The notes beneath the pieces are model-generated. The model was not told the DNA's origin, did no database searches, and saw only the letters and a list, made by a program, of their open reading frames with translations. DNA of 64,000 nucleotides from Rheinheimera aquimaris (GTDB taxonomy: Bacteria > Pseudomonadota > Gammaproteobacteria > Enterobacterales > Alteromonadaceae), in the NCBI RefSeq assembly GCF_020531985.1, contig NZ_JAJAVQ010000002.1, positions 372,001-436,000 on the forward strand. Direction: 5' to 3'. Made by a program: the position numbers and the translations under genes. This document shows, one piece after another, positions 20,933-29,887 of the stretch; the first letter of the stretch is position 1, and the number at the start of each line of letters is the position of its first letter.

Positions 20933-20952
20933 AAACCCGCCGTAGCGGGTTT
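20933..20952 (-). terminator. Terminator after the DUF945-like gene
   Basis: AAACCCGC (20933-20940) pairs with GCGGGTTT (20945-20952) over a CGTA loop, with A-runs on the left arm that become a U-run on the minus strand. It isolates the DUF945-like gene from the receptor promoter. Confidence 0.8.
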
Positions 20953-20962
20953 GGTCTGCAGT

Positions 20963-21913
20963 TTAGTTGGCCTTAAGTTGCAAATTAGCAAATTCAATAA
21001 TGGCTTCGGGCGAGCCCAGTTCTGGCATCAGTTCGCCGCTTTGTACTTTGGCAAATTGCAGTGGTTCAGCAAAATTGAAGCTTAGCTGCAGCTTTTCCGG
21101 CTGGTTTACAAACTGTGCCAGTGCATCTTTCATATTTTGTGGCAGCGGCTCCAGCATCGAAATATTCAGCAGCGCCATACCTTTAATGGTTTCTAAATCC
21201 GGCGTTTGCCCTTGCTCTGCCGTCATGGCGATAGCGCGCTCGATAAAACCGTTATTTTCAATACTGACAGCACCATTACTCAGCGCGCCGGTCAGCAGTT
21301 TTTCGACGATTTGCTCGGCATACGCTTCAGAGCCAACCAGTTGCTGTTGCTGATCTGGTGCCAGGGCGCTGATCTCTTTGGCGTATTGCCAGAACTGCTG
21401 CATTTGCGCCAGGGTGAAGTTGTAACTGAGGCTGAATTCGTCATTAATGCGGGTTTGCTGGTTAAATAACAGCTGACCGTCATTTTGGTACTGATAGCTG
21501 TAGTCGCCATGTAACGCCAGGCTTTGTACAAAAGCACTGGTTTGTGGCGGCAGCATTTGCAGTATTGCCGGCGCGGCTTTTGCGCCAACCAGATGCACGC
21601 TGCCTGAATCTGCCAGTTCACGCGGTTTCACGCCTTTGGCAGTGATCTGTTCTACGGTAGCAACAGTGCCGAGCTCCGCCATGCTGACTTCCAGCCCGGC
21701 TATGCTGTAACTTGACGTCAGCACATTGGCTGATACGTCTTTGTATGTCAGTGAAATAAGCGGCATATCGCCGTTGGCGGCTAACTGACGATAGCTCTGG
21801 TTCGCCTGTTCAACCTGCTGCTTCACCACATCTTCTGCATACTTATTGGCAAAATACACACCGCCACCTGCTGCAGCTGCAAGCACGACCAGCGCAATCA
21901 CTGACTTCTTCAT
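20963..21913 (-). CDS. DUF945-like membrane-anchored periplasmic protein
   Basis: A 316-residue protein with one N-terminal hydrophobic segment (SVIALVVLAAAAGGGVYFAN), after which everything looks periplasmic. The pattern, with repeated long beta-strands and lipid-carrier-like helices (LSYNFTLAQMQQFWQYAKEI, KLQLSFNFAEPLQFAKVQSG), resembles the YdgA/DUF945 type of proteins. Function unknown. It ends at a hairpin terminator before the receptor operon and has its own promoter region of about 160 bp shared with the divergent TRIC-like gene. Confidence 0.6.
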   Translation of the reverse strand: MKKSVIALVVLAAAAGGGVYFANKYAEDVVKQQVEQANQSYRQLAANGDMPLISLTYKDVSANVLTSSYSIAGLEVSMAELGTVATVEQITAKGVKPRELADSGSVHLVGAKAAPAILQMLPPQTSAFVQSLALHGDYSYQYQNDGQLLFNQQTRINDEFSLSYNFTLAQMQQFWQYAKEISALAPDQQQQLVGSEAYAEQIVEKLLTGALSNGAVSIENNGFIERAIAMTAEQGQTPDLETIKGMALLNISMLEPLPQNMKDALAQFVNQPEKLQLSFNFAEPLQFAKVQSGELMPELGSPEAIIEFANLQLKAN

Positions 21914-22072
21914 ACTAATCCTTTACTGATTTATGTTAATAAAACGCTGAAATGTTAACACAGTGCTGTTGGTGCGAACAGGCTTATAGTGCCGTATTTT
22001 TAGCAGCTTATAGCTGTTTACGCTGGGTAGAAAGCCTGCTAAGTTGCAGCCAGATGAGAGCGGGGTGACGGT

Positions 22073-22705
22073 ATGGAACAGTATTTTCACTGGATAGATT
22101 TACTCGGCATAGCAGTGTTTGCTATCTCTGGCACACTGGCCGCCTGGCGTAACCAGATGGATGGCTTTGGCGTAATTGTACTTGCCAGCGTTACGGCTAT
22201 TGGTGGCGGCACCCTGCGCGACCTTATCCTGGATGCTCCGGTGATCTGGATTAACAACAACAGCTATTTTTACGCCATTTTTATCGCTGCAATAGGCACC
22301 ATACTGGCAGTGCGTAACCGGCTGACTATCCCGCATAATACGCTGCAGCTGTTTGATGCATTGGGGCTGGCATTCTTTGTTATTATGGGCACACAAAAGG
22401 CGCTGGATAACGGTACTTCCGCGATGGTGGCAATAATGCTCGGTACCATGAGCGGGGTCTGTGGTGGTATGATCCGCGACGTGCTGTGCCGCGAAGTGCC
22501 GATGGTGTTTCGCGGCGAGTTATATGCGGTTACCTGTATTTTTGGCGGTGTGGTTTACACTGTGCTGATTTCTGTCGGCGTCAATACCGCAGTGGCTATG
22601 ACAGTGGGCATGCTGGCACTGCTGTTGCTGCGTTTAGCGGCGATGAAATGGCAGATCACTATACCGGTGTTTGCTAAACACCATGCCGAACTCAACGAAC
22701 CCTGA
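22073..22705 (+). CDS. Trimeric intracellular cation (TRIC)-like channel, UPF0126
   Basis: Inner membrane protein of 210 residues with about seven helices. The two internally repeated glycine motifs of the family are visible: AIGGGTLRDLILD near residue 42 and GVCGGMIRDVLCRE near residue 128. Prokaryotic TRIC homologues conduct monovalent cations such as potassium; physiological role here unknown. It stands alone between the divergent DUF945-like gene and the downstream YigZ-like gene 43 bp later, with which it may be cotranscribed. Confidence 0.9.
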   Translation: MEQYFHWIDLLGIAVFAISGTLAAWRNQMDGFGVIVLASVTAIGGGTLRDLILDAPVIWINNNSYFYAIFIAAIGTILAVRNRLTIPHNTLQLFDALGLAFFVIMGTQKALDNGTSAMVAIMLGTMSGVCGGMIRDVLCREVPMVFRGELYAVTCIFGGVVYTVLISVGVNTAVAMTVGMLALLLLRLAAMKWQITIPVFAKHHAELNEP

Positions 22706-22748
22706 TAAGCGCTGCTGATCAGCATCTACTGGATATGTTGCAACGCCA

Positions 22749-23375
22749 ATGAGCCGATATACTGTTCTTGCCGCTGATACTGAACATTTGCTCACCGAGA
22801 AAAACAGCGATTTTCTTACTTTTTTGCACCCGGTAAACAACCGGGAACAGGCCATGCAGTGGGTTGAGCAGTATCGGGCGCGTTACCCCGATGCTAACCA
22901 TGTCTGCTGGGCCTATATCATCGGTAATACCCGCCAGCCCCAGACACAGGCCTTTAGTGACGACGGCGAGCCGGGTGGAACGGCCGGCAAACCTATGCTG
23001 CATGTACTAACCGAGCGCGAGTTGGGCAACTGCCTAGCAGTGGTGGTGCGCTATTTCGGCGGCGTAAAGCTCGGTGCCGGTGGGCTGGTGCGGGCGTATT
23101 CTAATGCGGTATCACAGGCGGCGGCGACAGCCGGGTTATGCGAAGTCAGTCCGAGTATTGCGCTTAGTATCAGTGTCAGCTTTGCCTTTGAAGCACGCTT
23201 ACGGCAGTTATTACAGCAGTGCAAGGCGACACTGGATGAGGTCAGCTACAGTGATAAGGTGACGGTTAGTATCACTTTGCCGCAGGATGCTGAGCAGGCG
23301 CTGTGCGATCAGCTTATTAATGAAACAGCCGGTGCAGCGGACATTCGTCAGGCCGGGTCACACTCTGGTGTTTAG
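22749..23375 (+). CDS. IMPACT/YigZ family protein
   Basis: A 208-residue member of the YigZ/IMPACT family. The N-terminal domain holds the family signature DDGEPGGTAGKPML near residue 76 and VVVRYFGGVKLGAGGLVRAY near residue 100. The C-terminal part is the EF-G-domain-like ferredoxin fold. Proposed roles are in translation quality control or stress; the molecular activity is not settled. It follows the TRIC-like gene by 43 bp. Confidence 0.93.
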   Translation: MSRYTVLAADTEHLLTEKNSDFLTFLHPVNNREQAMQWVEQYRARYPDANHVCWAYIIGNTRQPQTQAFSDDGEPGGTAGKPMLHVLTERELGNCLAVVVRYFGGVKLGAGGLVRAYSNAVSQAAATAGLCEVSPSIALSISVSFAFEARLRQLLQQCKATLDEVSYSDKVTVSITLPQDAEQALCDQLINETAGAADIRQAGSHSGV

Positions 23376-23432
23376 CGCTGATCCGTGGATAATAGCCTTT
23401 TTATTGCATCAAGCAGGAACGCTTAGCAACGC

Positions 23433-24680
23433 ATGATATCTCCGCGTAAAATCTTAAAATGCCTGGATGAACACTGGCAGGTTATTGAGGCCTTGATTGG
23501 CCGCAGTAACATGGGCAGCTTCAGCTTTCAGGATGTACAGGCGCTGATTAAACGCTTTAACCCCGGTTATTCCAGCGAGCAAGTCTTTAAAGAAGCGCAG
23601 CGCTTGCTGCAGGCTGAAGTGTTTATTCCGCTGGCCAAGTCCAGCCAGCTGGAGCTGAACCGTGCCGTGCTGGAATTTGCCGAGTATTTGCTGCAGGAAC
23701 ATAACCTGGGTATGGCCGAGGATATTCAAAGCCGTATCCATGAGCTAAACCGGCTGGCGCGTAAGCTGGAGCTGGCGGCAAAAGGCCGTGATGCCAGCGA
23801 ATTAAAGCGCTTTATCTGGCAGATGGATGAGCGCATCCGCGAAGTGGTAAAACACTTTGCGAAAAACGAAACCGCCATTTTAAATCTGGTCGACAAAGCC
23901 AAAGCCGACGAGCGTAATTTATCCTTAGCACGGCGTTACAGCGCGGTAATGGAAGCCTTTGACGACTATATTGAGCCGATGCTGCAGCTAATTGATATCA
24001 ACGGCCCGTTTCAGGCCACCATCGCTGGCCTTGAAGCGCTGCTGAGCGAACAAATCAGTGCGCTGGAAATCAGTGGTGGCCTAAGCCACGAGAAAGAATT
24101 ATTACTGCAGCTGCGTACCCGCTTGCTGGATATGAACCAGATTGGCCGTGAAAGCTTAAGCCGCAGTGCCGATGCCTTAATGCCGCTACGCGAAGAGCTG
24201 CGTAAAAACACCTTGTTATCACGTAACGCCAGTGCCGTGCTGGGCTTAATGCGCAAGAAAGGCATTGATCTCACGCTAAGCCAGCTGCCGGTGGTAATCG
24301 CCTCGGATTCGCAGCGCTTCTCGCTCGGCAGTGCGAATCAGCTTACCAGCTATATGGCGGAGCTGGCTGATTATCAGCAAGCCGAATACCAGTTACCGAC
24401 ACAACAAGACGAGCGCGTGGCGCCGAATTTACAATTGCCGGATTACGACAGTGTGCTTAACAAAGCGCGAAGTAGCGGCACTATTAGCAATCTGGCGCGT
24501 TGGCTGGATGAAAGCTACCCGAATTTAGCGCTGGATGAGCTGCTGTATCTGTATCAGGCGTTAAGCCGTGAAGACGGTTTAGCGCTTAACCACAACAATC
24601 AGTCAGTTGAACTGACGTTACAACAGCATAAGTTAACCCTTTACCCGTTTTCGCAGGAGGCCAAGGCCGATGCATCTTGA
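23433..24680 (+). CDS. mksF: Condensin kleisin subunit MksF
   Basis: Kleisin-like subunit of the MksBEF SMC complex, which compacts or loops DNA. The 415-residue protein begins with a winged-helix-like domain (KCLDEHWQVIEALIGRSNMG) and is then almost wholly helical and acidic, as in MukF/MksF, with a C-terminal winged-helix that would hold the SMC head. Evidence rests mainly on gene order: it is followed at an 11-bp overlap by an MksE-like gene and then by an SMC-like gene with clear ATPase motifs, in the known order mksF-mksE-mksB. A GTG or ATG further upstream was not needed. Confidence 0.85.
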   Translation: MISPRKILKCLDEHWQVIEALIGRSNMGSFSFQDVQALIKRFNPGYSSEQVFKEAQRLLQAEVFIPLAKSSQLELNRAVLEFAEYLLQEHNLGMAEDIQSRIHELNRLARKLELAAKGRDASELKRFIWQMDERIREVVKHFAKNETAILNLVDKAKADERNLSLARRYSAVMEAFDDYIEPMLQLIDINGPFQATIAGLEALLSEQISALEISGGLSHEKELLLQLRTRLLDMNQIGRESLSRSADALMPLREELRKNTLLSRNASAVLGLMRKKGIDLTLSQLPVVIASDSQRFSLGSANQLTSYMAELADYQQAEYQLPTQQDERVAPNLQLPDYDSVLNKARSSGTISNLARWLDESYPNLALDELLYLYQALSREDGLALNHNNQSVELTLQQHKLTLYPFSQEAKADAS

Positions 24681-25260
24681 TTTACAAGAGCTGACCCAGC
24701 TGGCTGAGATCTATAAAAAGCTCAGCGGCGGTTACCATATCAGCGAGCAGGACTTAGCCCTGTGGCAAGAGCTGGACGCGCAGGAGCTAAGCTACAGCGC
24801 GTTATTCTCGGGCCTGGGCCATACACTAAAACGCGATAGCCGCGGCTTTTTCTATTTTGATGTCGATGATGCCAGTGCCAATATGGGTAAAATTTCCCGC
24901 TTATTTGCGCTGACTATCTATGCGCTGGTGGAATATTTCGCCGATCAGGGCCGTGACCCGCTACAAGCGCTGTTTGATAGCGAGCTGGACCATGAGGTGT
25001 TCGCCGCCATCGTGCAAAAGCAATATCACCTGTTTGAACAACTGGATATCTTCAGTGCCACCGATGTAAAACGTGAAGTGGCCAACCGCATGCTGCGTTT
25101 GGGCTTAGCCCGTGCCAGTGGTGACAATATCAAGTTGCTTGCGCCGGTACACCGTTATTTAGACGCCTTGCTGCAATTGGATGACGGCGCACCGCAAGGC
25201 TCCAGCGATACGGTGTTATTGGTTGATACCCCGGATACTGAGGAGATGAGCGATGTCTGA
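24670..25260 (+). CDS. mksE: Condensin accessory subunit MksE
   Basis: Small helical subunit of 196 residues, the KITE-like partner that binds the kleisin MksF. The pattern, with an N-terminal helical start (MHLDLQELTQLAEIYKKLSG) and a winged-helix second half, fits MksE/MukE. It overlaps mksF by 11 bp and mksB by 8 bp, which indicates one tightly coupled operon. There are no catalytic motifs to look for; the call comes from length, fold pattern and operon position. Confidence 0.83.
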   Translation: MHLDLQELTQLAEIYKKLSGGYHISEQDLALWQELDAQELSYSALFSGLGHTLKRDSRGFFYFDVDDASANMGKISRLFALTIYALVEYFADQGRDPLQALFDSELDHEVFAAIVQKQYHLFEQLDIFSATDVKREVANRMLRLGLARASGDNIKLLAPVHRYLDALLQLDDGAPQGSSDTVLLVDTPDTEEMSDV

Positions 25261-28084
25261 GCAGCTGTATGGCCTGACGAAGCTGGCGCTGTTAAACACC
25301 GCCGGTTATGCCAAATGCGTGATCCCGCTGGATCATGCCGCCTCGATATGTGCGCCGAACAACACCGGTAAAAGCTCGGTGATTAATGCACTGCAGTTCC
25401 CATTGATTAACGATTTACGCTTAACCGAGTGGGACGGCCACGACCTGGATGAAACGCGTAAGTTCTACTTTGGCTCGGATCAAAGCTATATCCTGCTGGA
25501 AGCGAATCTGCCCGATGGCAAAGTCGTGATCGGTGTAGCGGGGCTGGGTAAAATTGCCGGCTACAAATACCAGTATTTTTGTTATCAGGGCGCACTGGAT
25601 TTAGACCACTTTATCGCCGGCAACAGCATAGTGAAATACAACAAGCTCGATCATGTATTGCGCGAAAAAGGCCTGGACCCGATTGAGCTGAAACCGTCCG
25701 AGCTAAACGCCATGCTGACCGGCGGCGCCACGCCTTATGACAGCCGGATTAATTTGCGCATGATCCCGCTAAATAACGTGTCAGATGCACCGGTGTATAA
25801 AGATATTTTCCGTCGTATTCTCAATCTGCACAAGCTGACGGCGCAGGATGTAAAACGCTTGCTGCTGCCGGTATTCGCCCGCCACTTAGGTGACCCGAAA
25901 GTCGATTTTTATGCCGTTTGGCATGGCGCCTTTGAAAAGGTTAACCGCGACCGGCGCGAGCTAAAAGCACTGCAAAGCCAGCAAGAAGGCGTGACCGCAC
26001 TGGAGCACATGCTGGATGCGCGCTCAGTTTATAAAGGCAAACTGGCCGCCTTTGCGCCAAAGCTTGATATCGCCTTAAACGACTACCAGCAGCACTTTGA
26101 CGATCAAACCAGCGAGCTTAGCGTACAGCTGGAAGATTTACTCAGCGAAAAGCAGCAGTTGGAAGAGCGTCAGCGCTTATTCGTCGGCCAGATTAAAGAT
26201 TTAGGCAACCGCCAGCTCGAGCTTAGCCAATGGTTTAACCAATATGATGCGCTGCATAGCCGCTTTGAACTCGCCAGCAGCGAGCAGCTGGCGACTAACC
26301 TAGGCAATATCCGTAGTGACTACGAGCGCTTAAGCCACAGTTTACAAGGCGCAAGTTCGGTGAATCTGGCAACCTTACAGCACCAGCTAAGCCAAACACA
26401 GAAGCAGCATAAAAGCGCCAAGCTGCAGCTGAAAAACCTCGAGTACAATTTGTATTCACGGCTGCGTGAAGATTTAAGCCTGCCAGAAGTACAGCAGATC
26501 ACTAAGCTGCTAAACCCGGATTTATTGTCTCTGTCTACCGCTAAAGGTGGTGAGGTCGAGATCACCGACGACAGTGTCTTTAGCAACCTGCTGGAGCAAC
26601 TGGCCGATTGTATTAAAGGCGGCAAAGCGCATTTGCCGGGCGCCGTTATCGATTTAGCACCGCTGCACAGTGCGCCGGATATGACCAGTGCCGAAGATAA
26701 GCTGCAAATTAAGCAGCAAATCGACGCCTTAGAGCAAAGCTTGCATACGCTGACGCAGCAAATTGAAGTGGCGGCCGACTTAGCCGGTAAAACCCGCGAA
26801 AAAGAGCGGCTGTATCAGGATATGCTGCAGGCCGAGCAGGACGTAAAAGATTTCAGCCGCTACCAGCAAATGCAGCAGCTGCTGGATGATCAGCAACAAT
26901 TACAGGCGGCGCTGGAAGAGGAAGAAGCCAGTGTGCAAAGCCAGTTGGATGAGGTGCAGCATAAGCTGGCCAGCCAGTCTGACCGGCGTAATTTGCTGAA
27001 CAATAAGCTGGAGCAGTTAAAGCGACAAAAAGAGCGCATTGATCAGGAAAAACGCGAGCGCCGTGACCACGAGCTGGAGCTGTACAGCGGCCGTGTTACA
27101 CCTTATATGATTGATATCATGCTGGATTTCGATAATTTAGCCGACAGTATCCGCAGTTTTAACAAAGACTGTCAGGAACTGCGCCTGACCGAGATGAATA
27201 TCGCCAACACTTATCAGTTTATCTACAACGCCGGTATTACCAAGTTTGAGACCGAAAGCGATACTGAGCTGAAGTACCAGAAACTGATTGAGGCCTTCCA
27301 TCATCTGGATAAAGAGCGCGATGCGATAGAGCGCCGTGCCCGGGTGGCATTAACCGAAGTGGCTTCGACGTTAAAAGGCCTGCGTAACGACTTAAACCGG
27401 CTGCACCGCGAGCTGAATAGCTTTAACCGCGGTATCTGGCGCCAGCAAATCTCTAACTTAAAAGACTTTAAGATAGAGATAGTCGATCGCAAGTTACTCG
27501 TGGGCCATATCGATACCATTTTAAGCACCTCAGAAGCCTACGAGCAGGGCGATACCTTCGACTTGCTGGCTGGCAATACCATGGCCGAGCGCGATATTAA
27601 CGCTGCCCGCGATTACCTGGTGCAGGCTGCCAGCGAGAAAGGCGGCCTAACGCTGTCGGATTTATTCGACATCCGCTTTAAAGTGGTCAACCGCGCCGGT
27701 GGAGAAGAATACTTCGACAAGATAGATTCGGCCGGCTCTAACGGTACCCGTATTACCATTAAGCTGCTGTGCGGTATGTTGTTTATCCGCCAGTTACTGG
27801 CCGAACGTGAGCGCGGTAAATACCGTATCCCGATTTATATCGACGAAGCGGCCGATATCGACCCGCATAACCAGCAGGCGATTATCGAAACCGCACTCAG
27901 TTTTGGCTTCGTGCCCATTTTTGCCTCGGTGAAACCGCAAACCAGCTGCCGCTACATCGTGCCTATCCGCACCGTCGCCGGCGGCGCACAAAACTGGGTC
28001 GATGAAAAAGACTGGATAATCTGCCAGCCGGTGCAGCCGGAATTGCAGCCGGAAGAGGTAGAAACTGAAGTAGAACCAGCTTAA
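25253..28084 (+). CDS. mksB: Condensin SMC-like ATPase MksB
   Basis: SMC-family ATPase of 943 residues. The N-terminal head carries Walker A as PNNTGKSSVI near residue 33. The middle is long coiled coil broken by a hinge-like segment around residues 410-470. The C-terminal head holds the signature-like GTRITIKLLCGML and Walker B IPIYIDEAADID near residue 862. It would entrap or loop DNA with MksF and MksE. No mksG/jetD nuclease gene follows; instead a strong terminator comes directly after the stop. So this looks like the chromosome-organising MksBEF, not a four-gene Wadjet plasmid-defence set. Confidence 0.92.
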   Translation: MSEQLYGLTKLALLNTAGYAKCVIPLDHAASICAPNNTGKSSVINALQFPLINDLRLTEWDGHDLDETRKFYFGSDQSYILLEANLPDGKVVIGVAGLGKIAGYKYQYFCYQGALDLDHFIAGNSIVKYNKLDHVLREKGLDPIELKPSELNAMLTGGATPYDSRINLRMIPLNNVSDAPVYKDIFRRILNLHKLTAQDVKRLLLPVFARHLGDPKVDFYAVWHGAFEKVNRDRRELKALQSQQEGVTALEHMLDARSVYKGKLAAFAPKLDIALNDYQQHFDDQTSELSVQLEDLLSEKQQLEERQRLFVGQIKDLGNRQLELSQWFNQYDALHSRFELASSEQLATNLGNIRSDYERLSHSLQGASSVNLATLQHQLSQTQKQHKSAKLQLKNLEYNLYSRLREDLSLPEVQQITKLLNPDLLSLSTAKGGEVEITDDSVFSNLLEQLADCIKGGKAHLPGAVIDLAPLHSAPDMTSAEDKLQIKQQIDALEQSLHTLTQQIEVAADLAGKTREKERLYQDMLQAEQDVKDFSRYQQMQQLLDDQQQLQAALEEEEASVQSQLDEVQHKLASQSDRRNLLNNKLEQLKRQKERIDQEKRERRDHELELYSGRVTPYMIDIMLDFDNLADSIRSFNKDCQELRLTEMNIANTYQFIYNAGITKFETESDTELKYQKLIEAFHHLDKERDAIERRARVALTEVASTLKGLRNDLNRLHRELNSFNRGIWRQQISNLKDFKIEIVDRKLLVGHIDTILSTSEAYEQGDTFDLLAGNTMAERDINAARDYLVQAASEKGGLTLSDLFDIRFKVVNRAGGEEYFDKIDSAGSNGTRITIKLLCGMLFIRQLLAERERGKYRIPIYIDEAADIDPHNQQAIIETALSFGFVPIFASVKPQTSCRYIVPIRTVAGGAQNWVDEKDWIICQPVQPELQPEEVETEVEPA

Positions 28085-28087
28085 TTA

Positions 28088-28114
28088 AAAAACGCCGCGA
28101 AAGCGGCGTTTTTT
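28088..28114. terminator. Bidirectional terminator after mksB
   Basis: AAAAACGCCGC (28088-28098) pairs with GCGGCGTTTTT from 28103, over a GAAA tetraloop and with Ts to 28114. The A-run on the left lets it work on the minus strand as well, and its right end overlaps the stop codon of the convergent gene. Confidence 0.93.
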
Positions 28115-28799
28115 ATGGCACTAAGAGCCACTGCAAAGCAGGCATAACAGCACCAAAACAGAAAGACAAACCAAAACAGGTTTTAGTTACTCCAGTGAAA
28201 TTAATTAAGTCTGATGTAGGCAATAACTTCTTTTCAATAGTGATATTTAGGGCTTTATTATCTTTAAGCCAGTTATCCAGTGGTGTTTGATTGCCGGTAT
28301 GTTTCAAATTGATGAAAAACTGACGACAGCTTGTATTAATAAACAAACTAATGGCTATTGGCGTTGAGCGGCGGAATATCGGGATTTTTCTCATATCCCA
28401 TATGTTTGCTTTTATGCATTCTATATCCGCAGTGTCGATTTTCAGTGACTGGCGTGGTTTGAACTGAACGTTACTTTCCAAAGTCCATGGCGGGAAAAGT
28501 AAAAAATCTTCATCCAGAATGATGGGTCTGCTTAATCTTTTAATTAGTAAGACAGCCGCGATAACATCGATAAATGCATAAAGGATCAAAGATGCCAAGC
28601 TAGCAAGCATCATAAGAGCGCTTTGCGGAATGGCTGGAGCTAGAAAATACGTTGCTGTTTCGAAAAACGTAATAAGCCCTGCCGTGTGCAGCAAAATTAT
28701 AAATACGGCCGTCTTTGGGCCTCAGGCATAAGCAAACGTTGGATATACCTTCATTGCTTTTTTAGACACAGCATCCGATTGAGTTGAGTTGGGATTCAT
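28113..28799 (-). pseudogene. Membrane protein gene interrupted by an in-frame TGA
   Basis: From the ATG at 28799 the frame reads MNPNSTQSDAVSKKAMKVYP then TFAYA, meets TGA at 28724-28722 (codon 26), and continues open to the TAA at 28113 with two hydrophobic segments, a soluble middle (IILDEDFLLFPPWTL) and a C-terminal helix. If read through, the product would be 228 residues, almost exactly the length (227) and layout of the gene just upstream, so this is very probably a paralogue with a nonsense mutation. TGG (Trp) changed to TGA is the simplest route. A late restart from TTG at 28694 could yield the 193-residue C-terminal part. Confidence 0.7.
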
Positions 28800-28801
28800 C
28801 G

Positions 28802-29485
28802 TTACCACAATATCAGTAGCAGCAAGCTGCCAAACATTAAAATAAACATCAGGATGATCAAAATCGTATAGGTAGAGCCCCAGCGGCCTTGAGCAACAGT
28901 GTGAAGCAGTCGCGCATCACCAAAATTTGCCTTGTTTTCAAACACCATGTCGCAGGGCAATGACTTTAAGGCTTGTAGTAGTTTGTTTTTATCAGTTATT
29001 ACGCCTTCAAACATGAGTTTTTTAGCATCAAGGTAAATATGTTGATGATAAAACTGCAGGCAAATCGTGTTTATAGCATCAAACTCACTATGTTTTGACT
29101 TTAGTGTATAGCTGTAAATGACAATCCTAAGTAGGTCTTTAACATCAATTATGCTGTCTTGTGCTAGTTGATTATCTTCACTGTGTATAAGCCATTTGGG
29201 AATAAATAGCTGTGATGCCGTGATCTTCAATGGCTTTACCGTGCCTGGCATCAGATAACGAGATAGCAAATAATCCATAGCCACAACAACGCAGTACGCA
29301 AGTCCGGGGCTAAATACAAGCAACATATACTTAACTTGAGGCACCCTGCCGTAATCAAAAAACAGCGGTAAAAAGCTAATCAGCAAGAACAGGCTGATTA
29401 ACTGTAGCTGCGATCTTCTACTGCAATGTCGGATATATGAAGGATAAAAAATGTATTCGTTGAGTCTGTATGATGTCAAAGCCAT
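28802..29485 (-). CDS. Membrane protein of unknown function (PH-like layout)
   Basis: A 227-residue inner membrane protein. Two hydrophobic segments near the N-terminus (SLFLLISFLPLFF and YMLLVFSPGLAYCVVVAMDY), a soluble domain of about 110 residues and one C-terminal helix (YTILIILMFILMFGSLLLLI). The layout resembles small PH-domain-containing membrane proteins, but I see no decisive motif. The next gene begins 2 bp after its stop and has the same layout, so the pair is a tandem duplication in one operon. AT-rich relative to mksB. Confidence 0.6.
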   Translation of the reverse strand: MALTSYRLNEYIFYPSYIRHCSRRSQLQLISLFLLISFLPLFFDYGRVPQVKYMLLVFSPGLAYCVVVAMDYLLSRYLMPGTVKPLKITASQLFIPKWLIHSEDNQLAQDSIIDVKDLLRIVIYSYTLKSKHSEFDAINTICLQFYHQHIYLDAKKLMFEGVITDKNKLLQALKSLPCDMVFENKANFGDARLLHTVAQGRWGSTYTILIILMFILMFGSLLLLILW

Positions 29486-29572
29486 CCATGCCCTGGAAGT
29501 AGTAAGAAAACGACGCGCAGAAGATACATTGTATTTACAAGTTTTTCCAGCTACTGCAAATCACTTTGTAGC

Positions 29573-29887
29573 CTAGCGGGCAGTTAAGATCAGCTTTTGT
29601 TCTGCAATAACCTGCCGAAACCGCTGTGAGGTTGTCGCCCAGTCAACTAAATCCACTTTCCAGGGCAGGTCTGATTCGCTAAAGGCTTCAGCTACTTCGG
29701 CCAGCAGCGCTAACGGCAGAGGTGTATCACTGATAATGGCTAAATCTAAATCCGAATAGGGTTTGGCATTGCCTTTTACCCGTGAGCCAAAGGCCCAAAC
29801 TTCGTTATTTGGCAGGTAGCGCTGCAAAATGGCGTTAACTTGCTGCCATTCATTGTCACTAAGTTGTAAGCCTGCAGGTTTAGCCAC
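29573..29887 (-). CDS. MNT-type nucleotidyltransferase (possible antitoxin)
   Basis: Minimal nucleotidyltransferase of 104 residues. The diagnostic pattern GSRVKGNAKPYSDLDLAI near residue 35 gives G-S-x(10)-D-x-D, the metal and nucleotide site of the DNA polymerase beta superfamily. It starts with GTG and overlaps the upstream HEPN-type gene by 8 bp. In HEPN/MNT pairs the MNT partner is commonly the antitoxin that AMPylates the HEPN toxin, as in MntA/HepT; other pairs act as a nucleotidyltransferase with a substrate-binding subunit. The sequence alone does not say which applies. Confidence 0.85.
   Translation of the reverse strand: MAKPAGLQLSDNEWQQVNAILQRYLPNNEVWAFGSRVKGNAKPYSDLDLAIISDTPLPLALLAEVAEAFSESDLPWKVDLVDWATTSQRFRQVIAEQKLILTAR

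Noticed and set aside
25253..28084. Possible Wadjet plasmid-defence system.
   Set aside because: The nuclease gene jetD/mksG is absent and a strong terminator follows mksB, so only the three-gene Mks condensin is supported here.
28722..28724. TGA read as selenocysteine.
   Set aside because: No redox motif surrounds the codon and the paralogue has no Cys or Sec at this place; a nonsense change from Trp is simpler.
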